Positions 27,180-37,243 of a stretch of 64,000 bases of DNA are shown here, in pieces (the stretch's first letter is position 1; the number at the start of each line of letters is the position of its first letter). Under the pieces are notes generated by a model. That model saw nothing but the letters and a program-made list of their open reading frames with translations. It did no database searches and was not told where the DNA came from. This DNA is from Butyrivibrio sp. AE2015 (GTDB taxonomy: Bacteria > Bacillota > Clostridia > Lachnospirales > Lachnospiraceae): the NCBI RefSeq assembly GCF_000420825.1, contig NZ_ATVR01000016.1:1-64000 (forward strand), given 5' to 3'. The position numbers and the translations under genes were made by a program.

Positions 27180-27291
27180 CAATCTTCATAATCAACAAAA
27201 TTCATCTATTATTCTTATCAAATTTACACTATAGACTAACGCAATATCGCATGAGTACAATTAATTCATTGATATTCTTGGGGAGGTCTAT

Positions 27292-28095
27292 ATGTTTTGT
27301 ACATGTCACTATTTTAGCCACGTTTTAAATCACAATACGGAGATTAATGTTGTAATTCCGACTCCTGAAGGAAATGAGCAGATTACTGCTACAGGGAAAG
27401 ATATGCGTTATGACTATGAGAATGGTCTTCCTGTAGTTTATTTGTTGCATGGAGCTTTTGGGGACAACAGCTCATGGTCAAGGTTTTCAAGCATAGAAAG
27501 ATACGCTCAGGCACATAACTGCATTGCGGTAATGGCGGGCGTTGAGAATAGTTTTTATCAGGATATGGCGCGCGGAGGCCAGTACTTTACTTATATGACA
27601 AAAGAACTGCCGGAGTACATTACACGTATATTCCCAGCGTCAAAGAAAAGAGAAGACACATATGTTGCAGGTCTTTCGATGGGAGGATACGGCGCCTGGT
27701 TTTTGGCCCTTTCAAGGCCAGATATGTATTCAAAGGCTGCATCAATGTCAGGAGCTCTTGATATCGTGCGTCTTCATGATGAAGCAGTGGCCGGTAAAGT
27801 GGATAACCCATTCCCTTGGGAGGATGCTTTTGGTGAAACAGCTGACCACCTTGAAGGGAGCGACAGAGACCTGTTCGCACTTTTAAAAAGAGATATGGAA
27901 AATGGACAGGTTCCGGAGTTGTATCAGTCATGCGGCACAGAAGATTTCTTATACAAACTCAATCAGGGCGTTCATGAAAAACTTGAAAAAATGGGAGTAA
28001 AGAGCATTTACAAAGAAGTTCCTGACCATATGCACAATTGGGAATTCTGGGATCTGGAGATCAGGAGCATCCTTGACTGGATGTTTCCGGCATAA
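27292..28095 (+). CDS. Alpha/beta-hydrolase esterase (EstA / tributyrin-esterase type)
   Basis: 267 residues, no signal peptide. Oxyanion region LLHGAFGD (51-58), nucleophile S129 in GLSMGGYG, D218 in CGTEDFLY, H248 in DHMHNWEFW. This layout fits the COG0627/tributyrin esterase family, which includes enzymes that remove acetyl or feruloyl groups from glycans. Position before GH31 supports de-esterification of plant oligosaccharides in the cytoplasm, but the substrate is inferred. Confidence 0.85.
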   Translation: MFCTCHYFSHVLNHNTEINVVIPTPEGNEQITATGKDMRYDYENGLPVVYLLHGAFGDNSSWSRFSSIERYAQAHNCIAVMAGVENSFYQDMARGGQYFTYMTKELPEYITRIFPASKKREDTYVAGLSMGGYGAWFLALSRPDMYSKAASMSGALDIVRLHDEAVAGKVDNPFPWEDAFGETADHLEGSDRDLFALLKRDMENGQVPELYQSCGTEDFLYKLNQGVHEKLEKMGVKSIYKEVPDHMHNWEFWDLEIRSILDWMFPA

Positions 28096-28185
28096 TTGAA
28101 GCAGATTCTAAAAATGCACATTATTATGAAAATGAACTGATGAGCAAAGTGAATTATGAATATTTAAAAGTATTAGGAGCATCCC

Positions 28186-30705
28186 ATGAAAATTTGTAAA
28201 AAGTTAAACAGCATAAAAAAGACTGATTACGGATATCTGGCTGAACTTGACAAAGCATACATGAAGATATGTTTTTTAACTGACAGCATTGTCAGAATTA
28301 AAGTTTCCTTTGGAGATATTTCAGATGCTGATAAGCCAGAAGGATCATATGTACTTCAGATGACAGGTTGGAATGACAGACTTGACTTTCTTTTCAATGA
28401 CAGAAAACATGTAACTCCACTTAATGCATCTTTGGAGGAAAAAGAAAATGAGATATGTCTGAAGACTGATTCATTATCTCTTTTGTTGGAAAAGGATCCT
28501 CTTGCCATAAAGCTTGTGGATAAAGACGGAGATGCCATTTATGAAGGTGTAAAGGGAAGCCCATTTATAAAAGATGCCAATAACAGAGTGACAGGATACA
28601 CCAGAATGAATGAAGACGACTGCTTCTATGGTTTTGGTGAAAAGACTGGTCCTATAAATAAAAATAAGGATTTTATCAGAGAAAGAGCCACCGATTGCTG
28701 GAGTTACGATCCTGAAAAGTGCGACACCATGTATAAGCACATTCCTTTTTATCTAAGGCTCGACAGACAGACACGGAAGGCGGCGGGACTTTTTTATAAC
28801 AACTTCCATGAATCAGTATTTAACATGGGAAAAGAAAAGAGCAATTACTGGCCAAGATACACATACTTCCAGGCTGACGGCGGAAATCTTGATCTTTTCA
28901 TATTCACCGGTCCGTCCATAAAAAATGTGCTTGATGACTATACATCTCTGACGGGAAGACCGGCTCTTTTACCAAAAAGAGCTCTTGGCTATCAGGGGTC
29001 ATCAATGTACTATTCGGAGCTTGAAAAAGACTCTGACAAGGCGCTTATTGAATTTGTTGAGACTGTCAGAAGAAAGGGATTCCCAATCGATGGATTCCAT
29101 CTCTCATCCGGATATACATCATATGAAAATAAGAGGTGTGTATTTACCTGGAATAAAGAAAGGTTCCCTGATCCTAAGGGGTATTTTGCAAAGATGAACG
29201 AACTTGGGGCTCAGAATGTTCCTAATGTTAAGCCGGGAATTCTTTTAATGCATCCAAAGTTTGATGAGTTCAAAAAGGAAGGCGTTTTTGTCAGAGACAG
29301 TGAAAATGATAAAGAACCGGCTGTAGGTTCCTGGTGGGGAGGACCCGGTGCGTTTTGGGACTATACGAGTCCTAAGGGAAGAGAACTCTGGAAAAAATAT
29401 CTGACAGAAACTGTTATTGATATTGGAACCAATTCTATTTGGGATGATAACTGCGAATATGACAGCCTTTTGGATCACGACAGCAAGTGTGATTATGACG
29501 GAGAAGGTGGCAGGATTGGCGAGTTCAAGCCTGTTATGTGTACCATCATGAGCAAGCTTGCCTGTGAAGCGGTAAAAGAGCATGACAAGAGCAAAAGACC
29601 TTATGTGGTTTGCCGAAGCGGTAGCAGTGGAATTCAGAAATACGCTCAGAACTGGGTTGGTGATAACTGCACTTCCTGGAGAACAATAAAGCACAATATA
29701 CCTACACTTTTAGGAGTGGGATTATCAGGCCAGCCTAATACAGGCTGTGATATTGGCGGTTTTGCGGGACCGGCACCTGAAGAAGAGCTCTTTGTCAGAT
29801 GGGTGCAGCATGGCATATTCCAGCCAAGATTCTCAATTCATTCAGCAAGTAGTGACAATACTGTTACAGAACCGTGGATGTACTCGAGACAGACTGACAG
29901 GATAAGAAATGCGATCCTGCTTAGATATCGCATGCTTCCGCATTTCTATTCACTGGAGTATGAAGCACATGTGACCGGTGCGCCAATAATGAGGCCTCTT
30001 GTCTATGAGTTCCAGAATGATGAGAATGTCTATGAAGAAAACTTTGAGTTCATGCTTGGAAGAGACCTGCTTGTGGCAAATGTCCTTGATAAGGGGCAGA
30101 TAGTAAAAGACATTTATCTTCCTGAAGGATGTAAATGGTTTGATCTTGAGAATAACTTTAAATGTTACGAAGGCGGACAGGTGATATCTATACCAGTAAA
30201 TATAAACTCTATCCCGAGATTTTTGAGAGAGGGTGCAATCCTGCCAGCGGCTCTCAATCAGCCTATGAATGCGGAAAAAGACCCGGTGACGGATTTAAGC
30301 CTCACCTTCGTTCCGTATACAGATGGAAAAGAGCATGTCTCAGAGTATGTATATTACGATGATGACGGATGCAGCAATGATTTCGAGGACGGAGTATACA
30401 GAAAGACCACTATTACCATGAGTGGCAGCGGTGTCATCGATATTTCATTCAAGGGTGAGGGCACTTATAAGGACACTGTAGAAACAGTGGCAGCTACAGT
30501 TGTGTACAAAGAAAAAGCGCCTTTGTGGATATCCTTTGAAGGAAATACGCTGACTCACATTCTGGATAGGGAAAAGTTTGAAGCATCCGACAACTGCTGG
30601 TATTACAGCGAGACCTTGAGAGCCGCCATCGTCAAGTTCAGGAACCCAAAGCACGATGCTACGCTTAAGGTTTCATTTGAAGAGTTTGATCTTATTGGGA
30701 TGTGA
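28186..30705 (+). CDS. Glycoside hydrolase family 31 enzyme
   Basis: 839 residues, no signal peptide. N-terminal beta domain (about 1-240), TIM barrel (about 255-600) and C-terminal beta domains. Probable nucleophile D421 (WDDNCE, corresponding to the family WxDMNE) and acid/base D493 (WVGDNCTSW). GH31 covers alpha-glucosidase, alpha-xylosidase and related activities; specificity is not clear from motifs. Its stop codon lies inside the outer arm of the nested palindrome that follows. Confidence 0.92.
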   Translation: MKICKKLNSIKKTDYGYLAELDKAYMKICFLTDSIVRIKVSFGDISDADKPEGSYVLQMTGWNDRLDFLFNDRKHVTPLNASLEEKENEICLKTDSLSLLLEKDPLAIKLVDKDGDAIYEGVKGSPFIKDANNRVTGYTRMNEDDCFYGFGEKTGPINKNKDFIRERATDCWSYDPEKCDTMYKHIPFYLRLDRQTRKAAGLFYNNFHESVFNMGKEKSNYWPRYTYFQADGGNLDLFIFTGPSIKNVLDDYTSLTGRPALLPKRALGYQGSSMYYSELEKDSDKALIEFVETVRRKGFPIDGFHLSSGYTSYENKRCVFTWNKERFPDPKGYFAKMNELGAQNVPNVKPGILLMHPKFDEFKKEGVFVRDSENDKEPAVGSWWGGPGAFWDYTSPKGRELWKKYLTETVIDIGTNSIWDDNCEYDSLLDHDSKCDYDGEGGRIGEFKPVMCTIMSKLACEAVKEHDKSKRPYVVCRSGSSGIQKYAQNWVGDNCTSWRTIKHNIPTLLGVGLSGQPNTGCDIGGFAGPAPEEELFVRWVQHGIFQPRFSIHSASSDNTVTEPWMYSRQTDRIRNAILLRYRMLPHFYSLEYEAHVTGAPIMRPLVYEFQNDENVYEENFEFMLGRDLLVANVLDKGQIVKDIYLPEGCKWFDLENNFKCYEGGQVISIPVNINSIPRFLREGAILPAALNQPMNAEKDPVTDLSLTFVPYTDGKEHVSEYVYYDDDGCSNDFEDGVYRKTTITMSGSGVIDISFKGEGTYKDTVETVAATVVYKEKAPLWISFEGNTLTHILDREKFEASDNCWYYSETLRAAIVKFRNPKHDATLKVSFEEFDLIGM

Positions 30706-30859
30706 GCGATATAAGGATTCAAGTAGATACAAAGCTGTGCTTGCACAAAGCTTTGTATCTATTTGAAGACTGAACGTACATGAGGAAGTAGCACGATAGT
30801 GCGGATTCCTCATGTACGTAGGATTGCGGGAACGAAGTGTAGCAATCCGTATATCGCTC
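30704..30859. repeat. 156-bp nested palindrome enclosing three hairpins
   Basis: Outer arms GAGCGATATA (30704-30713) and TATATCGCTC (30850-30859) enclose three stems. Hairpin A has 19-bp arms (30718-30736 with 30749-30767, one G-U). Hairpin B has 14-bp perfect arms (30774-30787 with 30806-30819). Hairpin C has 7-bp arms (30821-30827 with 30842-30848). A and B each carry an inner GTGC/GCAC mini-stem. A 5-bp extension of the outer stem (GGATT/AATCC) competes with C. No T-run follows, so it is not a plain terminator. It separates GH31 from the transporter operon. Confidence 0.85.
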
Positions 30860-30924
30860 TGTATATATATGGTTGTGCAACATGCACATATTATTAGTAT
30901 GATATCAATATTTTGTGTCTAATA

Positions 30925-30953
30925 TTTACAGAGGTACAAAATAACGATATAAT
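30925..30953 (+). promoter_or_regulatory. Promoter of the ABC sugar-transporter operon
   Basis: TTTACA (30925-30930), 17-bp spacer, TATAAT (30948-30953), 54 bp before the start codon. No clear operator dyad lies beside it. Confidence 0.8.
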
Positions 30954-31006
30954 AGGGTATGGTATATTTATACAAAAGCCTGCAATTAAACTTAGGAGGG
31001 AAAGAA

Positions 31007-32449
31007 ATGAAAAAGAAAGTTATTTCAATGGTATTGTCAGGAATGATGATCATGTCCCTGGCAGCATGCGGAGAAACAGCCGCAGACACTACTGCACCTG
31101 CAGCAGAGGAAACACCAAAGGCTGAGACTCAGACGGCAGAGACTACAGCTACTGAGACAACGGCAACTGAGACTGCTGATGCTTCAGCTGCAGCATATGA
31201 TCCTGCAACAGCAGGTGATGTAACTGTTGGATTTGGATGGTGGGGCAACCAGGTTCGTGATGAAGTTACAAAGGCTGCATGTGACCACTTCACAGAGCTT
31301 TATCCAAATGTTACTTTTAACCTTAATTCTCAGGCATGGAATGACTACTGGGCACAGATGACAAGCTTCTCATCAAGTGATACACTGCCAGATCTTATGC
31401 AGCAGGATTACGCATACTTTGAGCAGTGGGTTGAGGCAGGAGACCTTCTTGACTTAACACCTTATGTTGAGAGCGGTGCACTTGATCTTTCAAAGATTCC
31501 TGAGAGTATCGTAGACACAGGTAAGAGCGCAAGCGACGGACACATCTACGCTATCTGCGCAGGTATGAACGCTCCGGCTCTTTCATACAACAAGACACTT
31601 ACAGATGAACTTGGAATCACAGTTCCTGATAACATGACATGGGATCAGTTCGCAGAGATTTCAAAACAGATTTATGACGCAAAGGGAATCGGTGTTGTAT
31701 GGCACAATTTCAACTCTGAGAACCCAATTGCATACTTTGCTCGTGGCAAGGGCCACAACGCACTCTTTGAAGCAGATGGCGTTACAGTTACAGAAGAAGA
31801 GATGACTGAGTTCTATACACGTCTTCAGAACGCTGTAGCTGAAGGATGGCTCTTCGATACAGATAAGTTCGCATCTGTTGACACAGCTACAATTCCTCAG
31901 AGCCCACTTGTATATGGTTCAGATCCTAGCGTAAGAAGCTGGTGCTCATTCAACTTCTCAAACCAGTACATGGCATTCTGCGATGCAGCTAAGGCTGATG
32001 GAATCGAGCTTGGTATCACAACATGGCCAGAGGACAATGGAGCACAGGCTAACTACCTTAAGCCTTCTCAGTTCTTCTCAATCACAACCGATACTCAGAA
32101 TCCTGATCTTGCAGTAGCAATCCTTAACTATCTCATCAACGATGTTGATGCCAACACTCTTCTTAGAGCAGAGCGTGGCGTTCCGGCTAACAGTGAAGTA
32201 GCTGCAGCTATTGCTGATACAGTATCACAGACAGACTACACATATCCTATCATTGTTTCTTACCTTGATATGGTATCAAAGAATTCAACATCAATCTTCC
32301 CTCCACTTCCTGGATATGCAGGAACAGTTAACACAGACGTTATCGAGGGAATCACAAGCAGAGCACTTTCAAAGAATCCTTCAGATACACCTGCAGACCT
32401 TGCAAAGGCATTTGTAGAGGGCGCAAATAAGGTAGCAGCTGATTATTGA
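31007..32449 (+). CDS. ABC transporter sugar-binding lipoprotein
   Basis: 480 residues from ATG at 31007 (RBS GGAGGG). Lipobox SLAAC (Cys at about 21), a Thr/Ala/Glu-rich spacer to about 65, then a family 1 extracellular solute-binding fold (DVTVGFGWWGNQVRDEV, FTELYPNVTFNL, LPDLMQQDYAYFEQWVEAGD). It captures oligosaccharide outside the cell for the two permeases downstream. Preferred codons suggest high expression. A terminator hairpin right after it lowers permease synthesis relative to this protein, as is common. Confidence 0.93.
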   Translation: MKKKVISMVLSGMMIMSLAACGETAADTTAPAAEETPKAETQTAETTATETTATETADASAAAYDPATAGDVTVGFGWWGNQVRDEVTKAACDHFTELYPNVTFNLNSQAWNDYWAQMTSFSSSDTLPDLMQQDYAYFEQWVEAGDLLDLTPYVESGALDLSKIPESIVDTGKSASDGHIYAICAGMNAPALSYNKTLTDELGITVPDNMTWDQFAEISKQIYDAKGIGVVWHNFNSENPIAYFARGKGHNALFEADGVTVTEEEMTEFYTRLQNAVAEGWLFDTDKFASVDTATIPQSPLVYGSDPSVRSWCSFNFSNQYMAFCDAAKADGIELGITTWPEDNGAQANYLKPSQFFSITTDTQNPDLAVAILNYLINDVDANTLLRAERGVPANSEVAAAIADTVSQTDYTYPIIVSYLDMVSKNSTSIFPPLPGYAGTVNTDVIEGITSRALSKNPSDTPADLAKAFVEGANKVAADY

Positions 32450-32486
32450 TCTGGGGAATAACAGTTTTACTTTAAGTAATTGAACC

Positions 32487-32537
32487 AAAGAGAGGCGTTA
32501 TTTTTATAACTTATAAACTGGCGCCTCTCTTTTTTTA
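32487..32537 (+). terminator. Attenuating terminator between binding protein and permeases
   Basis: AAAGAGAGGCG (32487-32497) pairs with CGCCTCTCTTT (32522-32532), 11 bp, followed by more Ts (run of about eight). Partial read-through would supply the permease genes. Confidence 0.85.
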
Positions 32538-32576
32538 CAAACATTACTGGACATCAGGAAGAAAGGGGAGAGTTCT

Positions 32577-33485
32577 ATGGATAAAAAGAAAACCTTCCGC
32601 CAATGGATTGGGCAGGAGAAAGTGGCAGGCTATGTGTTCAGTTTGCCGTTTATCATTGGTTTTTTGATGTTCATGCTTATACCGATGATACTATCGCTGT
32701 ATTTTTCATTTTGTAAGTACGACATTCAAAATCCTGCAAAATTTATTGGCCTTAGGAACTATATCAACATTTTTACCGATGACACATCATTTTGGAAAGC
32801 CTTAAGGGTTACCTGTTATTATGCACTTATAGGCACACCGTTAAAGGTTGTTTTCGCTCTTATCATCGCTCTTATTTTGGCAAAAGATACAAAGCTTACA
32901 GGTTTTTATCGTGCAGCATACTATCTTCCTTCAATCATTGGCGGATCAGTTGCTGTAGCAATTCTTTGGAGAAGAATGTTCGAACCCACAGGTACTATCA
33001 ATGCCATTCTTTCAGTTGTGTATCCCGGAATATCCAATTTTAACTGGTTTGGAGAGGGAAGCGCGATCTGGGTTCTCATTATCTTAACTGTCTGGCAGTT
33101 TGGATCATCGATGCTTATTTTCCTTTCATCACTTAAGCAGATCAATCGCGAATTGTACGAGGCTGCGGAAGTTGATGGAGCTAACAAGTGGAGACAGTTC
33201 TGGAGGATAACACTTCCTCTTTTGACTCCTACTATTTTCTTTAATCTGGTACAGCAGACGATCAACTCGTTCCTTGCTTTCACACAGAGTAAACTTATTA
33301 CTGATGGTCAGCCAAACGACAGCACATTGTTCTATACACTGTATGTGTACAAAAAAGCATTCCCTAACATGGGAAAGAGCCAGATGGGTTATGCATCAGC
33401 TCTTGCATGGATAATGCTCATCATTATTTCCGCTGTAACTGCTCTGTTGTTCTGGAGCCGTAGCAAGTGGGTATATGAAGATTAA
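32577..33485 (+). CDS. ABC sugar permease (MalF/UgpA/LplB type)
   Basis: 302 residues with about six membrane helices and the ATPase-contact EAA loop EAAEVDGANKWRQFWRITLP (about 199-218). RBS AAAGGGGAG. It works with the next permease. No ATP-binding subunit is encoded here, so an MsmK-like shared ATPase elsewhere is expected. Confidence 0.92.
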   Translation: MDKKKTFRQWIGQEKVAGYVFSLPFIIGFLMFMLIPMILSLYFSFCKYDIQNPAKFIGLRNYINIFTDDTSFWKALRVTCYYALIGTPLKVVFALIIALILAKDTKLTGFYRAAYYLPSIIGGSVAVAILWRRMFEPTGTINAILSVVYPGISNFNWFGEGSAIWVLIILTVWQFGSSMLIFLSSLKQINRELYEAAEVDGANKWRQFWRITLPLLTPTIFFNLVQQTINSFLAFTQSKLITDGQPNDSTLFYTLYVYKKAFPNMGKSQMGYASALAWIMLIIISAVTALLFWSRSKWVYED

Positions 33486-33499
33486 GGGAGGCGCTTATT

Positions 33500-34345
33500 A
33501 TGAATACGAAAAGAAAGATCTTGGATTTGATCTATCATATACTGGTTCTTTTTGGAGCCTTTGTTATGATCTATCCGCTTTTGTGGATGATCTTCAGCTC
33601 TTTTAAACCGACAACTTATGTCCTGCCAACTGCAAAACAGCTTATTCCGTCAGTATGGACACTGGACAACTACAAGACAGGATGGAAGGGATTTATGGGT
33701 TACACCTTCGCAACCTTCTTTAAGAATTCCTTCTTTATTTCCATCACATCAACCTTTGGAACTCTGATTTCATCATCACTTGTGGCTTATGCACTTCAGA
33801 GACTTGACTTTAAGCTTAAAAAGCCTTTGTTTATTCTGGTGTTGTCCACAATGATGCTTCCACCACAGATTCTGATGATTCCTCAGTACATGTGGTTTAG
33901 AAGACTTGGCTGGGTTGGTACTTACTTCCCAATGATCCTGCCATACTTTTTTGCTATTCAGGGATTCTTTGTATACCTTATCATGAATTTTATTCAGGGT
34001 GTGCCAAAAGAGCTGGATGAGGCTGCCAAGATCGATGGCTGCTCATTTTACGGAATATACTTCAGAATCATCCTGCCACTTATCGTACCGGCCATGATCA
34101 CAAGTGCCATCTTCTCATTTATCTGGAGATGGGATGATTACCTTTCAGCTTTGCTGTATGTTACAAAGCCTGAAATGAGACCAATATCACTGGCCTTGAA
34201 GCTCTTTAATGACCCATCAGCCGGTTCAGATATCGGTGCGACACTTGCTATGTCAACACTTTCAATCGTTCCTGCAACAATTCTTTTCCTTATATTCCAG
34301 AAGTCACTGGTTGAGGGAATTGCAAGCTCAGGTATTAAGGGATGA
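33500..34345 (+). CDS. ABC sugar permease (MalG/UgpE/LplC type)
   Basis: 281 residues, about six membrane helices, EAA loop DEAAKIDGCSFYGIYFRIIL (about 173-192). Second permease of the importer; starts 14 bp after the first, translationally close. Confidence 0.92.
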   Translation: MNTKRKILDLIYHILVLFGAFVMIYPLLWMIFSSFKPTTYVLPTAKQLIPSVWTLDNYKTGWKGFMGYTFATFFKNSFFISITSTFGTLISSSLVAYALQRLDFKLKKPLFILVLSTMMLPPQILMIPQYMWFRRLGWVGTYFPMILPYFFAIQGFFVYLIMNFIQGVPKELDEAAKIDGCSFYGIYFRIILPLIVPAMITSAIFSFIWRWDDYLSALLYVTKPEMRPISLALKLFNDPSAGSDIGATLAMSTLSIVPATILFLIFQKSLVEGIASSGIKG

Positions 34346-34389
34346 TATCAATAAAAATACGTAAAATAGTGAAATGAATAATAAGAATG

Positions 34390-34426
34390 ATCTCTCGCAT
34401 AGTGAAATAATGAATATGCGAGAGAT
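34390..34426 (+). promoter_or_regulatory. Hairpin between permease and GH4 gene
   Basis: ATCTCTCGCATA (34390-34401) pairs perfectly with TATGCGAGAGAT (34415-34426). It is followed by TATTAGTTTTCG, only a weak T-tract, so it may be a leaky terminator or an mRNA processing/stability element. Confidence 0.55.
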
Positions 34427-34462
34427 TATTAGTTTTCGCTCATAAGGGAAGGGGTAAAAAAT

Positions 34463-35860
34463 ATGAGGTATGAAGCAGGAAAAATGAAGGATGTGAACAT
34501 TGCCTATATTGGTGGCGGTTCACGTGGCTGGGCATGGACCTTTATGACAGACCTTGCTCTGGATGATGAAATTTCAGGAACCATAAGGCTCTATGACCTT
34601 GATGAGAAGGCAGCTGAGAATAACGCTGTAATTGGAAATGCTCTTATGGCGCGAAGCGATGCGAAAGGTGACTGGAAGTTTGAAGTAAGGACATCACTTG
34701 AAAATGCTCTCACAGGAGCTGACTTTGTGGTTATCTCAATCTTGCCGGGAACCTTTGATGAGATGGAGTCGGATGTGCATCTTCCTGAGAGACTTGGGGT
34801 ATATCAGTCAGTTGGCGATACAGCAGGCTGCGGCGGAATGATCCGTGCTCTAAGGACTATCCCAATGTTCACTGAGATCGCACAGGCTATAAAGAAATAT
34901 TCACCGGATGCATGGGTAATTAATTATACTAACCCCATGTCACTTTGCGTGAAGGCTCTTTATGAGGCATATCCTCAGATCAAGGCCTTTGGTTGCTGCC
35001 ACGAAGTATTTGGTACCCAGAAGGTTTTAAAGACAATTTATGAAAAAGAGACAGGTGAAAAGATCGATGACTGGCATGACGTTTTTGTAAACGTAGTCGG
35101 GATCAACCATTTCACATGGTTTACAGAGAGTTCATATAAGGGAATAGATCTTTTCCCTATCTACAGAAGTTATATTGATAAGCATTTTGACACCGGTGTC
35201 ACATTGGAGAGTGAGAACTGGTTAAATGCAAATTTTGTCTGCAAGCACAGGGTCAAGATGGATCTTTTTAACAGATATGGTCTGATCGCGGCGGCAGGTG
35301 ACAGACATCTTGCAGAGTTTATGCCGGGCAATGAATATCTAAAAGACCCTGAGACAGTAACCAAGTGGAATTACGCTCTGACAAGCGTTGAATGGAGAAA
35401 AAAAGACTTAGAGGACAGGCTTGAAAGAAGTAGGCGCCTTGCAAGTGGCGAGGAAAAAATGGAGCTTAAAGAAACAGGAGAAGAAGGAATCCTTCTCATT
35501 AAGGCATTGTGCGGACTTAGCAGGTTTGTAAGTAACGTAAACATTCCAAATTATGCGCTTCAGATTCCTAATCTTCCGGCAAATGCGATTGTCGAGACCA
35601 ATGCTGTTTTCTCAAGAGATTCCATTAGACCGATCTTTGCCGGTTCCATAAAAGAGGATGTGAAAAAACTCATTGAGCCTCATGTAAAGAATCACGAGAG
35701 AATCTACAAGGCTGCTACAACATGCGACAGAGCTCTTGTCTATGAGGCTTTTGAGAATGATCCACAGTTCATCGGCAAGAACTGCTCTGTAGAAGATATT
35801 CATAAGCTTGTGGATGATATGATTGAAAATACTAAAGCTTACCTTCCAAAAGAATGGTAA
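34463..35860 (+). CDS. Glycoside hydrolase family 4 enzyme (NAD- and metal-dependent)
   Basis: 465 residues. Rossmann start IAYIGGGSRGWAW, NYTNPMSLCVKAL, metal-binding GCCHEVFG (Cys and His ligands) and GINHFTWF, all GH4 hallmarks. GH4 enzymes use NAD+ and Mn2+ in a redox-elimination mechanism. CHE-type motifs occur in alpha-glycosidases of the family (alpha-glucosidase, alpha-galacturonidase) rather than the phospho-beta-glucosidases. The order binding protein-permease-permease-GH4 is like lplABCD of Bacillus subtilis, where LplD is an alpha-galacturonidase; that function is a reasonable guess only. Confidence 0.88.
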   Translation: MRYEAGKMKDVNIAYIGGGSRGWAWTFMTDLALDDEISGTIRLYDLDEKAAENNAVIGNALMARSDAKGDWKFEVRTSLENALTGADFVVISILPGTFDEMESDVHLPERLGVYQSVGDTAGCGGMIRALRTIPMFTEIAQAIKKYSPDAWVINYTNPMSLCVKALYEAYPQIKAFGCCHEVFGTQKVLKTIYEKETGEKIDDWHDVFVNVVGINHFTWFTESSYKGIDLFPIYRSYIDKHFDTGVTLESENWLNANFVCKHRVKMDLFNRYGLIAAAGDRHLAEFMPGNEYLKDPETVTKWNYALTSVEWRKKDLEDRLERSRRLASGEEKMELKETGEEGILLIKALCGLSRFVSNVNIPNYALQIPNLPANAIVETNAVFSRDSIRPIFAGSIKEDVKKLIEPHVKNHERIYKAATTCDRALVYEAFENDPQFIGKNCSVEDIHKLVDDMIENTKAYLPKEW

Positions 35861-35892
35861 GTAAAAATATATTCTTTTATTAGACATGATCT

Positions 35893-35929
35893 CCCCTTAG
35901 GTAGACGAAAGTTTCCTAAGGGGATTTTT
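35893..35929 (+). terminator. Terminator after the GH4 gene
   Basis: CCCCTTAGG (35893-35901) pairs with CCTAAGGGG (35915-35923), followed by ATTTTTA. Confidence 0.8.
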
Positions 35930-36016
35930 ACTATTTTATTGTAATAGTTATGATTGATATAATGTATATATAAGTGTTTTATACTATCAATTCTGTACAT
36001 TATATGAGGTGGATCA

Positions 36017-37234
36017 ATGGCGGGAAAAGGCGATAATATTTCAGTATTATGGAAACTCATGCAGGCACTGGATGAGGAACAGGTAGAAAACGGCATTTCA
36101 GAGGCAATGGAGACGCTGCTTAAAAGTATAGAAGCTGAGTCTGCAGCTGTCTGGATAAAAAATCCAGAAAATAAGCACATATACTGTATCGTGTCAGTTG
36201 GAGAGGACAATCTGACAGGGTTTTCTATAGAGTATGGTCAGGGCCTTGTGGGAGAAGCTTGTGACAGCACGGAGATGATAAGTGTTTCTGATGCGGCAAA
36301 TGACGAGAGATTCCCTGCAGGTAAAGATGAGATCAGCGGTATTGAAATGAAAAATGTCGTTTTCGTGCCAATGACATTAAGGAAAGAGACAGTTGGCTGC
36401 ATCGAGATAATAAACAGGACCAAGAGCGGGGAGTTTAGCGACGAAGACAAATATATCATGCATTCTCTTGCAGGACTCATTCCCATGGTGATAGAGGAGA
36501 AGGGATATAACTACGCAGCGCAAACAGAAAAGAAGGTAATAATGTCCCTTAGAGGTGTCAAAAAGGACTATCCCTCAGGAATGGATGTTGTTCATATCCT
36601 TAAGGGCGTCGATCTTGATGTATACGAAAATGAGCTCTTGGTAATCTTAGGCGAGAGCGGCTGCGGAAAATCTACACTTCTTAACATAATCGGCGGCATG
36701 GACAGTCTCACTGAAGGCAGTATAACCGTTGATGGAAATGATTTTTCACACCCCACGGAAAAAGAACTGGTGGATTTCAGAAGAGATTCCATAGGCTTCA
36801 TTTTTCAGGCCTATAACCTGATGCCTAATCTGACAGCTCTTGAAAATGTAAGGTTTATAGCGGAGATTTGTAAGAATCCGGGAGATCCGGAAGAAGCAAT
36901 TGCTAAGGTAGGGCTTACAGACAGGGCTGGTAATTACCCTTCTATGATGAGTGGAGGACAACAACAGAGAGTGTCCATCGCAAGGGCTATAGTCAAGAAC
37001 CCAAGGATAATCCTTGCAGATGAACCTACTGCAGCCCTTGATTTTACAACAGGTCAGGAGGTTTTGGTCCTTATTGAAGATCTCATAGCAAGCAGTAAGA
37101 CCTCGGTAGTAATGGTCACACATAACGCGGAGATAGCCAAGATGGCAAACAGGGTTGTCAGGGTGAGAAATGGAAAGATCTCAAGTATACGCATCAATTC
37201 GTGGCCTATGAAAGCGGCAGACATTGTCTGGTGA
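36017..37234 (+). CDS. GAF domain fused to LolD/MacB-type ABC ATPase
   Basis: 405 residues. GAF-like sensor (about 20-160; IEAESAAVWIKN, SIEYGQGLVGEA, FVPMTLRKETVGCIEIIN). Then a full ATPase domain (about 175-400): Walker A GESGCGKS (212-219), Q-loop FIFQAYNLMPNLTALENV, signature MSGGQQQR (about 311-318), Walker B IILADEP. The ATPase type fits FtsX/MacB permeases, and such a permease starts 9 bp downstream. GAF domains bind small ligands or form redox sensors; fusion to this ATPase class is unusual and suggests ligand-gated transport or signalling. Confidence 0.9.
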   Translation: MAGKGDNISVLWKLMQALDEEQVENGISEAMETLLKSIEAESAAVWIKNPENKHIYCIVSVGEDNLTGFSIEYGQGLVGEACDSTEMISVSDAANDERFPAGKDEISGIEMKNVVFVPMTLRKETVGCIEIINRTKSGEFSDEDKYIMHSLAGLIPMVIEEKGYNYAAQTEKKVIMSLRGVKKDYPSGMDVVHILKGVDLDVYENELLVILGESGCGKSTLLNIIGGMDSLTEGSITVDGNDFSHPTEKELVDFRRDSIGFIFQAYNLMPNLTALENVRFIAEICKNPGDPEEAIAKVGLTDRAGNYPSMMSGGQQQRVSIARAIVKNPRIILADEPTAALDFTTGQEVLVLIEDLIASSKTSVVMVTHNAEIAKMANRVVRVRNGKISSIRINSWPMKAADIVW

Positions 37235-37243
37235 TGGTGATTT

